DNA of 51,700 nt from Candidatus Aminicenantota bacterium (GTDB taxonomy: Bacteria > Acidobacteriota > Aminicenantia > Aminicenantales > UBA4085), in assembly GCA_017883285.1 (NCBI GenBank), contig JADGNV010000058.1, forward strand, positions 1 to 51,700, in the 5' to 3' direction. Shown here one piece after another: positions 22,869 to 31,218 of this stretch. Below the pieces are notes generated by a model. That model had not been told where the DNA came from, searched no databases, and was given only the letters and a program-made list of their open reading frames with translations. The translations under genes were made by a program, and so were the position numbers. Positions within the stretch are counted from its first letter, which is position 1; every line of letters starts with the position of its first letter.

Positions 22869-25730
22869 ATGAATAAAAAGGCGTACTGGCTCCTGATCCC
22901 GCTGGTCCTGTTGGTGGTCCTCGGCGGCCTCAACATCTACCGGAAAATCGTCTGGAAGGAGCCCACGGACGGCGTCGAATGGCAGACGGGCTCGGCCGGC
23001 CTGACCGCGATCAAGGTCGACCCCAACGGCCCGGGCTACATCTACGCCGGCATCAAGCCGGGCGACATCCTCTACTCCATCAACGGCGCCCGGATCAATA
23101 ACAAGATCGACCTGGTGAAAAGCCTGTGGACCGCGTCGAGCTCCGGCCAGAAGCTCACCTACCAGATCAACCGTCAGGGCGATCTCCTCTTCCCTTCGCT
23201 GACGACGGTCATGAAGGGCGTCAGCTTGAACTATTTCTACCTGGCCCTGATCGGGGTGATGACTCTGATCATCGGGCTCATCGTCTTCTTCAACTCGCCC
23301 CGGCCGCTCGCCCCACCGAACACCTACTACTATCTGCTCTCCGTCGTCCTGTACGGATTCTACGTCTTTTCCCACACGGGCACCCTCGACCTCCTGGATA
23401 CGGTCTTCTATTGGCTGAACAACGCCGCCTTCCTCGCGTTCCCTCCGCTACTGCTCCATTTCTTCCTCATCTTCCCCCAGCGGAAGAAATTCGTCCGGCG
23501 CAAGCCTTCGACCATCACCCTGCTCTACCTGCCCGCGGCCCTCCTCCTCCTGGCCCGGATCGGAATCCATCTGCCCACCCTCAACGACCTGGACAATACA
23601 TTGATGCTCCGCCTCTATGAAGGCCTCGAGAAGCTTTACCTCCTCCATTTCGCCATCTACACGTTCCTCACCCTGGCCACCCTGACCCACAGCTACCTCC
23701 GCCATCCGAGCTTCCTCGTGCGGAAACAACTCAAGTGGATCGTCTACGGCCTCGGCTTCGGGATCCTCCCCTTCACCGGCCTGTACATCGTCCCCTTCCT
23801 CCTCGGGCGGGCGCCCGGTCCGGTCGCGGAACTGACCATCCTCCTCCAGGCCCTCGTGCCCCTCTCGTTCTCCTATTCCATTTCGCGCTCCCGGGTCATG
23901 GACCTCGAGGTCCTCCTCAAAAAGGCCGCGACCCTCGTCTTTTCCTATTTTGTCCTCGCTCTCCTCTACGTCGCCGTCGGGGCCCAGACCAAGATCTTCA
24001 CCGAAAACCGGCTGAACGCGATCCTCCTTTGGCTCCTGGCCATCGTCCTGGGCGGAACGCTGCTCACGCCGCTCAAGAAGCTGTTCCAGGCGCTCTTCGA
24101 CCGCCTGTTCTACAAGCGCAGCTACCAATACCGGAAGACGCTCCTCTCGATCAGCAAGGAGATCAGCCGCGAGCGCAACCTGGAGTACCTGGCCCGTTCG
24201 CTCCTCGAGCTTATCGCCAACGCGCTCTCCCTCGACGGGATCGCCCTCCTGCTCCCGGTCGAAAACGAGCCCCGGACCTTCGAGCTGTTCAGCGCCCGGG
24301 GCGATGTCGCGCACCTGCCCCGCCGCCTGACGCTCGAGCCCGACCTCCTCGCCGAGCTCAAGGAGAGCCATTCGCTGTCGTATTATTCCCTCAGCGACAA
24401 AAAGGACCTCCAGGCGAAATACGCGGCGGTCCGCGCCGCGGGGTTCGAGCATCTCCTCGGCCTCCAGGTCGAGGACTCCACCATCGGCTGCCTGGCCATG
24501 GGCAAAAAGATCGACCGCACGTTCCTGACGAGCGAGGATTGGGAGCTGCTGACGACGATCGCCTCGCCCGTGGCCCTGGCCGTGGAGAACGCCTATCTCT
24601 ACAACCAGGCCAGCCTCCGGGCGGCGGAGCTTGAGCGGCTGAAGGACTACAGCGAGAACATCATCGAGAGCCTGAACGTCGGCGTCGCGGTCCTCGACCA
24701 GAACGGGCGGGTCATCGGCTGGAACCGGGTCCTCGAGGACACGTTCGGCCGGAAGAAGTCGGCCGTCATCGGCGACTCCCTGTTACGCGTCCTGGGGCCG
24801 GCCAACTTCACGGCGGTCTTCCCGCCCGACACGCAGGCGGATTACCACCTCCTGAGCGAGATCCGCATCACCCTGCCCTCGGGCGTCCAGCGCCTGTTCG
24901 ACGTGGCCAAGACGCCCCTCCTCGACAACAGCCTCCAGCCCTACGGCACGATCGTCGTCTTCGAGGACGTCACCGAGAAGCGCCAGATGCAGCAGCAGCT
25001 CCTGACCTCGGAGAAGCTGGCTTCGCTCGGCCTCCTCTCGGCGGGCGTGGCCCATGAGATCAACACCCCCCTCACCGGCATCTCGAGCTACGTCCAGATG
25101 CTCCAGAAGAAGGTGACCGACGAGCATTTCGCCCAGATCCTGCAGAAAATCGAGGCCCAGACCGACCGCGTGTCCCGGATCATCAAGAACCTGCTCAACA
25201 TTTCCCGCAACCCCTCCGACCTGGCCTTCCACCGGGTCGCCCTGAAGGAGACGCTCCAGGAGATCCTGTCCCTCATCGAATACAAGCTGAAGACCATGAA
25301 CATCGCCCTCGAGCTCGACCTCGCCCCGGTCAAGCCCCTCTGGGCCCAGGGCGAGCGGCTCCAGCAGGTCTTCATCAACATCATCCTCAACGCCATCGAC
25401 GCCATGCCCGCGGGCGGGACCCTCAAGATCGAGTTGGCCGAGACCGAGACCGAGGCCGTGATCTGCATCACCGACACCGGGACCGGGATCAAGGAGCAGC
25501 ACCTGCCCCACATCTTCGACCCCTTCTTCACGACCAAGGGCATCGGCAAGGGGACGGGCCTCGGCCTGTCCATCAGCTACGCGATCGTCCAGGAGCACGA
25601 AGGCCGGATCGGCGTGGAGAGCGTCGTCGGCCGGGGGACGCGCTTCACCATCAGCATCCCGAAGGATCTGGACCGCCGCAAGCGGGACGCCGTCCGTCCC
25701 CCCAACCCCATCCCCCTGAGAGAGACTTAG
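22869..25730 (+). CDS. Membrane sensor histidine kinase: PDZ, about 9 further membrane helices, GAF, PAS
   Basis: I start the 953-residue protein at ATG 22869, which opens directly into the first membrane helix. A PDZ-like domain (about residues 40-105, AGIKPGDILYSINGARINN) follows, then about nine membrane helices to about residue 400. A GAF domain (about 430-580), a PAS domain (about 590-700), and the kinase module with H729 in SAGVAHEINTPLTG come next. The ATPase lobe contains NIILNAIDAMPAGG, DTGTGI and GTGLGLSISYAIV. It should autophosphorylate and pass phosphate to the next gene's product, two bases downstream. PDZ domains bind protein C-termini, so the signal may be an exported peptide. 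Confidence 0.9.
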   Translation: MNKKAYWLLIPLVLLVVLGGLNIYRKIVWKEPTDGVEWQTGSAGLTAIKVDPNGPGYIYAGIKPGDILYSINGARINNKIDLVKSLWTASSSGQKLTYQINRQGDLLFPSLTTVMKGVSLNYFYLALIGVMTLIIGLIVFFNSPRPLAPPNTYYYLLSVVLYGFYVFSHTGTLDLLDTVFYWLNNAAFLAFPPLLLHFFLIFPQRKKFVRRKPSTITLLYLPAALLLLARIGIHLPTLNDLDNTLMLRLYEGLEKLYLLHFAIYTFLTLATLTHSYLRHPSFLVRKQLKWIVYGLGFGILPFTGLYIVPFLLGRAPGPVAELTILLQALVPLSFSYSISRSRVMDLEVLLKKAATLVFSYFVLALLYVAVGAQTKIFTENRLNAILLWLLAIVLGGTLLTPLKKLFQALFDRLFYKRSYQYRKTLLSISKEISRERNLEYLARSLLELIANALSLDGIALLLPVENEPRTFELFSARGDVAHLPRRLTLEPDLLAELKESHSLSYYSLSDKKDLQAKYAAVRAAGFEHLLGLQVEDSTIGCLAMGKKIDRTFLTSEDWELLTTIASPVALAVENAYLYNQASLRAAELERLKDYSENIIESLNVGVAVLDQNGRVIGWNRVLEDTFGRKKSAVIGDSLLRVLGPANFTAVFPPDTQADYHLLSEIRITLPSGVQRLFDVAKTPLLDNSLQPYGTIVVFEDVTEKRQMQQQLLTSEKLASLGLLSAGVAHEINTPLTGISSYVQMLQKKVTDEHFAQILQKIEAQTDRVSRIIKNLLNISRNPSDLAFHRVALKETLQEILSLIEYKLKTMNIALELDLAPVKPLWAQGERLQQVFINIILNAIDAMPAGGTLKIELAETETEAVICITDTGTGIKEQHLPHIFDPFFTTKGIGKGTGLGLSISYAIVQEHEGRIGVESVVGRGTRFTISIPKDLDRRKRDAVRPPNPIPLRET

Positions 25731-25732
25731 CC

Positions 25733-27118
25733 ATGACCCCACCCCGCACCATCCACGTCATCGACGACGAGCCCATCATCCACGACATCCTGAGCCAGAT
25801 CCTGGCCGCCGAGGGCTACGAGGTCGAGATCTCGGCCTCCGGCGAGGAGGCCCTCAAGAAGTACGAGTCCCGCAACTTCGACCTTGTCCTCCTCGACCTG
25901 ATGATGCCCGGGATGAGCGGCCTCGAGGTCCTCCGGGCGCTCCGAAAGATCCAGCCCCAGGCGGTCATCATCATCATCACCGCCTACGCCTCGGTCGAGT
26001 CGGCCATCGAAGCCATGAAGATCGGGGCCTTCGACTACGTCCAGAAGCCGTTCAAGCACGAGGAACTGCTCCTGACGATCAGTCGGGCCCTCGACCACAA
26101 GTCGCTCCGCGACGAGAACGTCCGCCTCCGGAGCGAGCTCCAGCGGAAGTTCAGCTTCGCCAACATCATCAGCCGGAGCAAGGTCATGGAGCAGGTCTTC
26201 GAACTCATCCGGGCCGCGGCCCCCACCCGGAGCACGATCCTCGTCGAGGGTGAGAGCGGCACGGGCAAGGAGCTTGCCGCCCGGGCGATCCACCAGAACT
26301 CCAACCGGGCCGGCTTCCCGTTCGTCGTGGTCAACAGCGGGTCCCTCCCGCCCGACCTCCTCGAGAGCCACCTCTTCGGCCACGTCAAGGGCGCGTTCAC
26401 CGGCGCGGTCAGCGAGAAACAGGGGCTGTTCGAGACCGCGGACAAGGGGACGATCTTCTTCGACGAGATTTCGTCGGTCAGCCTCGAGACCCAGGCCAAG
26501 CTCCTCCGGGTCATGCAGGACCGGGAGTTCATGCGGCTCGGCGGGACCAAGACGATCCGGGTCGACGTCCGGATCATCGCCGCGACCAACACCGATCTCG
26601 AGGAGCTCATCGAGAAGCGGGCCTTCCGCAAAGATCTCTTCTACCGGCTCAACGTCATCAAGATCGTGCTCCCTCCGCTGCGCGACCGCAAGGAAGACAT
26701 CCCCCTCCTGGTCAAGCACTTCCTCGACCTCTACGCCCGGGAGAACGGCAAGGCGATCGACGGCGTCTCCGAGGACGTCCTCGAGATCCTGGAGCGCTAC
26801 GACTGGGCGGGCAACGTCCGGGAGCTCGAAAACCTGATCGAACGGGCGGTCGTGTTCGCCAAGACCCGGGTCATCACCCGGGAGAACCTCCCGGCCGCCG
26901 TCCTCGCGCCGGCGCGGAAAGAGGCCGCCGCCCCCGAATTCACGGGGGAGGGCCTCGCCCTGCGCGAGCAGACGCTCGCCTTCCAGAAACGGCTGATCGA
27001 AGCGACGCTCCGCCGGGCGAAGGGGATCCAGAAGAACGCCGCCCGGATGCTCGACGTCAAGCCCACGACGCTCAACGAGATGATCAAGCGGCTGCGGATC
27101 GACGTCGACGAGTTCTAG
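25733..27118 (+). CDS. NtrC-family sigma54-dependent response regulator
   Basis: The 461-residue protein has a receiver domain with acidic pocket D11/D12 and phosphoacceptor D55 (LVLLDLMMPG). An AAA+ domain follows with Walker A GESGTGKELAARAIH and the sigma54 contact loop GAFTGA. A C-terminal helix-turn-helix of the FIS type (KNAARMLDVKPTTLNEMIKRL) completes it. It activates sigma54 promoters when phosphorylated by the kinase encoded just upstream. Its TAG stop shares the palindrome CTAG with the stop of the convergent peptidase gene. Target promoters were not identified in this window. Confidence 0.94.
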   Translation: MTPPRTIHVIDDEPIIHDILSQILAAEGYEVEISASGEEALKKYESRNFDLVLLDLMMPGMSGLEVLRALRKIQPQAVIIIITAYASVESAIEAMKIGAFDYVQKPFKHEELLLTISRALDHKSLRDENVRLRSELQRKFSFANIISRSKVMEQVFELIRAAAPTRSTILVEGESGTGKELAARAIHQNSNRAGFPFVVVNSGSLPPDLLESHLFGHVKGAFTGAVSEKQGLFETADKGTIFFDEISSVSLETQAKLLRVMQDREFMRLGGTKTIRVDVRIIAATNTDLEELIEKRAFRKDLFYRLNVIKIVLPPLRDRKEDIPLLVKHFLDLYARENGKAIDGVSEDVLEILERYDWAGNVRELENLIERAVVFAKTRVITRENLPAAVLAPARKEAAAPEFTGEGLALREQTLAFQKRLIEATLRRAKGIQKNAARMLDVKPTTLNEMIKRLRIDVDEF

Positions 27119-29898
27119 CCCCCGTCGCGGAAATCGCCCGGGACGGCCTTGTCCGGATTGATCTTGATCCGGCGCGGACGCCACGTCCGGAATTCGAAGT
27201 CCTGGCTGGCGGCCTTGATCTCGAGCATCTTCCGGACCTCACGGCCTTTCTCCTCCCACGTGACCCAGAGGGGGAAGACGAACAAGCCCCGGGTCTGGGT
27301 AACCCGGAACTTCAGGACGCTCTCCCCGTCCCGGGTCTGCGTCTCGGACACCACCCGGACCTCGGGCAGAAGGTACGATTCGAACCAGCCGTCGAAAAAG
27401 GCTTTGAGGTCGCGGCCGGCGGCCGTTTCCATGATCTTGATGAAATGCGCCGTCCGGGCCAGCTTGAACTTGTAGGTTTCGATGAAGGTCCGCAGGCCCT
27501 TGAAAAAGACGTCTTCGCCGAGGAGATCGCGGAGCATGGCCAGGGCGACGGCGGACTTGTCGTAGACGAGGGCCTGGTAGGCCTCGAAGTCGAGATAGCT
27601 CAGGCGCGAGCCCAGGGTAATGGCCCCGAAGCGGGACGTGCGTTCGGTCCACTGGGAGAATTTCTTGATGATCCCCGCGTACACGTCCTCGCCCATCTTC
27701 GCCCGGAGGTAGGACACCGCGGCGAACTGGGCCAAGCCTTCGCTCAGCCACTGATCGTGGTAGCGCTCGCCGGCGACCGCCTGCCCCCACCACTGATGGG
27801 CGATTTCGTGGGCCAGGAAGTACTCGCGCCAGCGCGAGAGATTGACCGGGCTGCTGACCGGCTGAGGGGGCAGGATATCGGGCGAATTCGGAACCTCGTT
27901 CAGGACGACGAACGAAGCCGGACTGTGGCCGCCCGCGGTCGGGTGAAGGCGCTGGATGACGCTCAGCTTTTCATAAGGAAACGGGCCGAACCAGGACTCG
28001 AAGCGGGCGAGGATCGCCGGAGTCTCTTCGACGACCCAGAGGCGCGAAGCGCCGATGTCCGAGGAGGCATAGGCCTCGACGGGGACGGAGGCGGGCTTCG
28101 ACGGAGCGGCGAGCCGGTCGAGCTTGCCGAACAGGACCGAGAGGTATTTGACCGGGAACTTCGTTTCGAAATGATAAATGAGGTTGCCGACCTTTTCCAG
28201 GGCCACGACGCGCCGCGAATCCAAAACGCTCTGTTCGGTCAGGACGCCGTTGGCGATGCAGACGTATCCCGGCGGAACGCTGAACTTGAGATTCGCCTGG
28301 AAGTAATCCTCTTCGGGCGGGGCGGGGTACCAGGCCGAGTCCTGACTGTAAAGGTACGTTTCGAAGCGGGGCATGACGAACGAATAGTCCTGGCGGCGCG
28401 CGCCGTTCTCCAATTTATCCGGCGGCCAGAAGCTTGTCTGACCGGCCGACAGGACGTCGGCCGTCTGGATCATCGGCTCGACCGACCCGCGGTAGAGGAT
28501 CTCGACCGTGGCCGTCGCCCGGCGTTCGATCGGCTTCAGCAGGTAGACATAGAGCAGGTTCCGGGTCTTGTCCTGGGTGAAGAAGAGCTCCCGGCCGTCG
28601 TGGTCGAAGATCTTGAGGATTTCGAACTTGGCGTTGAACGAGAACTCCAGACTGTCGACGGCGTCCACCTGGGCGAAGATCTGGACGCGGGCGCGGGCCG
28701 AGAGATAGAACTTCTCCGGCTGGAAGTCGAGATCCAGGTCGCAGCGCTGGACGTCGTATTTCTGCCCGAAGCTGATGAACATCTTTCGCTGCCCGCCCGC
28801 GGCCTCGCTCTCGGGCGAATAGAGGTTGATGAGCTTATCGGGATTGCGGGTCATGAAATGGATCTCCTCGTCCGAGAACGGCGAGTAGATGTATACCATT
28901 TCGCCCCGGTCACGGCCCTTGAAGTCGAACGTCACCTGGTCGGTCTGGGGCACGAATGACAAGCGCTCGCGAGTCAGCGAGTCCTCGATGGTGAAGGCCA
29001 GAGGATAGGTGCGGCTGAAAATCGAATACGCCCGGTTCATCATGGCCTGGGATGGGGCCTGCGTCTTCGCAGGTCCCCCCGCGTCAGCAGAGCTCTTGCT
29101 CTGTCCCCCCGCGCTAGCCGGGACCGGGCTCTTGCCCAGCCCTCCCGCGTTAGCCGGTGTGATGGTGATGTTCGACCGGAAGAAGGCATCGGAGAACCGG
29201 AGGAAGGCGTATTCCAGGACGTCCTTGACGGTCTTCGTCTTGTACCGGAGCTCGAGCTGGTGGCGCTCCCCTTCGTCGGACGGCGTGAAGCGGACCTGGC
29301 CCTTGCCGATGACGAGGAGGGCTGTCTCCATGTCCGGGATGTTGTCGTAGAAGACCCAGGCGTCCTGGAAGGTGAGGACGATGTCCTGGTGGCGGACCTC
29401 GACGCGGGCGGCCCGCTCGGCGCGGCCCGAGGGGATGCGGACCTTGTAGAAGCTGGTGATGTTGCCCGACAGCTCCTTGGCCGCGATCGTCCACCGGCCT
29501 TCATCCTTGCGCAGCCGGACGTGCCAGATCTCGAGCATCACCGCGTACGCATTCTCGTAGAAGACCTGGACGTAGAGGCCGGCCTCGCCCTCCGGGTTCG
29601 CGTCCTTGTTGGCCTGGTGGAAGGCCACCTTGTCCATCTGCCACATGGTCAGGAAGGAGGACGCCTGGCCGCGCTCGCGCTCGCGAAGCGTCGGGTCGAA
29701 GGCGGCCAGGTAGGCCGTCAAGTCCTTGGCCGCGAAGGCGGTTTGGAGCCGGAGGAAGAGATCGTCGGCGGCCTGATCGGCGGAGGCGGGCGTGACTAGG
29801 GAGGCGAGGAGGAAGAGGAGGGAAAGGCCCCAACCCGCGAAGCCCCCCTGCCGTCTTCGCCGGTCCTCCCGCGGCAGCCAGGGGCGGAATCCCCTCAT
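27115..29898 (-). CDS. M1-family zinc metallopeptidase, exported
   Basis: The 927-residue protein has an arginine-rich N-terminus followed by a signal segment (LSLLFLLASLVTPASA). A beta-rich N-terminal region is followed by a gluzincin catalytic domain with HEIAH at 697-701 and the third ligand E720 (WLSEGLA), which defines M1 aminopeptidases. The GAMEN exopeptidase motif is replaced by a GGHSPASF sequence, so specificity may differ. I take ATG 29898 because it opens the signal peptide; an in-frame start at 29949 would add 17 non-typical residues. A linker at about residues 254-281 is coded by three tandem hairpin units. It probably digests peptides outside the cytoplasm. Confidence 0.88.
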   Translation of the reverse strand: MRGFRPWLPREDRRRRQGGFAGWGLSLLFLLASLVTPASADQAADDLFLRLQTAFAAKDLTAYLAAFDPTLRERERGQASSFLTMWQMDKVAFHQANKDANPEGEAGLYVQVFYENAYAVMLEIWHVRLRKDEGRWTIAAKELSGNITSFYKVRIPSGRAERAARVEVRHQDIVLTFQDAWVFYDNIPDMETALLVIGKGQVRFTPSDEGERHQLELRYKTKTVKDVLEYAFLRFSDAFFRSNITITPANAGGLGKSPVPASAGGQSKSSADAGGPAKTQAPSQAMMNRAYSIFSRTYPLAFTIEDSLTRERLSFVPQTDQVTFDFKGRDRGEMVYIYSPFSDEEIHFMTRNPDKLINLYSPESEAAGGQRKMFISFGQKYDVQRCDLDLDFQPEKFYLSARARVQIFAQVDAVDSLEFSFNAKFEILKIFDHDGRELFFTQDKTRNLLYVYLLKPIERRATATVEILYRGSVEPMIQTADVLSAGQTSFWPPDKLENGARRQDYSFVMPRFETYLYSQDSAWYPAPPEEDYFQANLKFSVPPGYVCIANGVLTEQSVLDSRRVVALEKVGNLIYHFETKFPVKYLSVLFGKLDRLAAPSKPASVPVEAYASSDIGASRLWVVEETPAILARFESWFGPFPYEKLSVIQRLHPTAGGHSPASFVVLNEVPNSPDILPPQPVSSPVNLSRWREYFLAHEIAHQWWGQAVAGERYHDQWLSEGLAQFAAVSYLRAKMGEDVYAGIIKKFSQWTERTSRFGAITLGSRLSYLDFEAYQALVYDKSAVALAMLRDLLGEDVFFKGLRTFIETYKFKLARTAHFIKIMETAAGRDLKAFFDGWFESYLLPEVRVVSETQTRDGESVLKFRVTQTRGLFVFPLWVTWEEKGREVRKMLEIKAASQDFEFRTWRPRRIKINPDKAVPGDFRDGG
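29058..29154. repeat. Three tandem hairpin units in the M1 peptidase linker
   Basis: Plus-strand units: CCTGCG-TCTT-CGCAGG (29058-29073), CAGAGC-TCTT-GCTCTG (29088-29103), CCGGGC-TCTT-GCCCAG (29124-29139). Each is followed by a C-rich spacer of the type TCCCCCCGCG-T/C-T/C-AGC. The four-base loop and the spacer are conserved while the six-base arms differ, yet the arms stay complementary (one G.T-type mismatch in the third). Confidence 0.85.
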
Positions 29899-30055
29899 GT
29901 TCTTATTATACCAGAAGCCGGTCGGAGACGTGAGCGCCATCGGGGACACCTCTCGGCCTTCCCTTAAGCCGATTTCGTGCCAAGCGCTCGAGCGGACCGG
30001 GAAAGGAGGAGACTAGGAAAAGCGGCGCGGTGAATGCGGAGAACGAGGTCCGGGG

Positions 30056-30072
30056 ATTTACGGATTGTAAAT
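30056..30072. promoter_or_regulatory. Inverted repeat ATTTAC-N5-GTAAAT between speD and the M1 gene
   Basis: A perfect 6-bp inverted repeat in an AT-rich island (30056-30090) within an otherwise GC-rich 228-base gap. It lies upstream of the M1 peptidase gene on the minus strand. It may be an operator or part of the promoter region. No good -35/-10 pair was found for that gene. Confidence 0.3.
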
Positions 30073-30105
30073 AGATTTTACGTTTTATGAGGCGCGCAGG
30101 TGGGA

Positions 30106-30124
30106 GACCGGCGGGATGCCGGTC
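30106..30124 (-). terminator. Hairpin directly after speD
   Basis: GACCGGC (30106-30112) pairs with GCCGGTC (30118-30124) around a five-base loop, two bases past the speD stop. There is no following U-run, so termination would be weak or assisted. Confidence 0.4.
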
Positions 30125-30126
30125 GC

Positions 30127-30576
30127 CTATTTCTTCGCGGACTTTTCGTCGAGGTGCTTCTTGAAGTGTTCCTCCCAGGTTACGAAGCTGTGGAAAAACT
30201 TCCAGTCGCCCTCGTCGATGCCGCGGGTGATCTCGGTGATGTGCGACGTCGAGGCGCCGAATGCCTCGAGCGCGTAGACGACGGCCTTTTCGGGATCGAC
30301 GTGGATCCCGCAGGTGTAGATGTCAAGCGCGGCATAGCGCATCTCCGGCCAGGTATGGGTCGAGATGTGGGACTCGGAAATCACGACGACGCCGCTGACG
30401 CCACCCGGAGGAAACTTGCTGAACGAGATCGCCCAGACCTTGGCGCCCGCGATTTCGGCGGCCTTTACCAGGATGTCCTGCACCTTTTGCACGCTGCAGA
30501 TCACCTTGGGATTGCAGCCGGACGCTTCGACGATGTAGTGATGGCCGATGGGCACGTAAACCTTCTTCTTGGGCAT
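30127..30576 (-). CDS. speD: S-adenosylmethionine decarboxylase proenzyme
   Basis: This 149-residue protein contains the bacterial SpeD self-cleavage motif SESHISTHTWPE, with cleavage expected between E68 and S69 to give the pyruvoyl group, and later TCGIHVDP. It makes decarboxylated AdoMet, the aminopropyl donor for spermidine. The size fits the short bacterial class. GGAGG precedes the ATG. No spermidine synthase lies nearby. It precedes on the minus strand nothing co-directional within 200 bases, so it is probably a single-gene unit or reads from the Lrp gene 73 bases upstream. Confidence 0.94.
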   Translation of the reverse strand: MPKKKVYVPIGHHYIVEASGCNPKVICSVQKVQDILVKAAEIAGAKVWAISFSKFPPGGVSGVVVISESHISTHTWPEMRYAALDIYTCGIHVDPEKAVVYALEAFGASTSHITEITRGIDEGDWKFFHSFVTWEEHFKKHLDEKSAKK

Positions 30577-30649
30577 GGCGACCTCCGCTGAAAAAATGAA
30601 TTATGGCACAACCGAGGCCCCTGTCAAGGAAATTCTCGGCGGGACGGAT

Positions 30650-31093
30650 TCAGAGGAACAGGCGGCGCTCGTCCTTGACCGTGTTGAGGACGAGATGAGT
30701 CGCGGTCCGGTCGATGAACGGAAACCCGTTCAGCTTCTTGAGGAACCGATTCAGGTCGTCGCGGCCCTTGAAATAGGCGAGGACGAACGAATCCCACTCG
30801 CCGGTGATGTCGAAGACCGCCGCGACCTGCGGGTCGGCTGCGATCTTCTTCTGGGTTTCGAGGAGCTTCCCCTGGGAAATCCGGAGGGAGATGACGGCGG
30901 TCAGGTCGAAGCCGAAGTGCCCGGGATCGACGATGGGAGCATAGCCTTTGATGGCGCCTTGGCTCTCGAGCTTCTTGACGATGTTGATGACCGCGGTCAC
31001 GGAAGTGCCGACCTCCTTGGCGATCTCCCGGAAACTCTTCCGGGCGTTCTGGTTGAGCGCCCGGATGATCTTCTTATCGAGTTCTTCGATCAT
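30650..31093 (-). CDS. Lrp/AsnC-family transcriptional regulator
   Basis: This 147-residue protein has an N-terminal helix-turn-helix (LDKKIIRALNQNARKSFREI, then AKEVGTSVTAVINIVKKLE) and a C-terminal RAM ligand-binding domain (VISLRISQGKLLETQKKIAA, VFDITGEWDSFVLAYFKG). Lrp/AsnC proteins bind amino acids and control nitrogen and amino-acid genes. It is divergent from glutamine synthetase with a 125-base gap containing a near-perfect inverted repeat, so control of glnA and of itself is likely. GGAG at suitable spacing supports the ATG at 31093. Confidence 0.92.
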   Translation of the reverse strand: MIEELDKKIIRALNQNARKSFREIAKEVGTSVTAVINIVKKLESQGAIKGYAPIVDPGHFGFDLTAVISLRISQGKLLETQKKIAADPQVAAVFDITGEWDSFVLAYFKGRDDLNRFLKKLNGFPFIDRTATHLVLNTVKDERRLFL

Positions 31094-31125
31094 TTCTTTT
31101 CTCCAATTACCATGTTAAGCATAAA

Positions 31126-31139
31126 TTGACAAATGTCAA
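31126..31139. promoter_or_regulatory. Inverted repeat TTGACA-AA-TGTCAA, candidate Lrp operator
   Basis: A 6-bp inverted repeat (31126-31131/31134-31139) in the AT-rich gap between the regulator and glnA. Lrp-type proteins often bind such AT-rich palindromes. Each arm also resembles a -35 box, so binding would interfere with transcription in either direction. Confidence 0.5.
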
Positions 31140-31156
31140 CTTTATTTAATTATTTA

Positions 31157-31186
31157 TTGACATTCATCACTATTTTATGAAATATT
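31157..31186 (+). promoter_or_regulatory. Candidate glnA promoter
   Basis: TTGACA (31157-31162) followed by an AT-rich stretch with AATATT at 31181-31186 (18-base spacing). The -10 is weak. A clear ribosome site AAGGA precedes the ATG at 31219. A second half-site-like TTGACATTCATCA coincides with the -35. Confidence 0.4.
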
Positions 31187-31218
31187 GTTTCCAAATTTAG
31201 ATATAAAGGAAGAATTCA

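Noticed and set aside
27115-27118. Convergent stop codons sharing CTAG
   Set aside because: The overlap of the regulator and peptidase stops is neat but common in compact genomes, and CTAG is simply TAG read on both strands.
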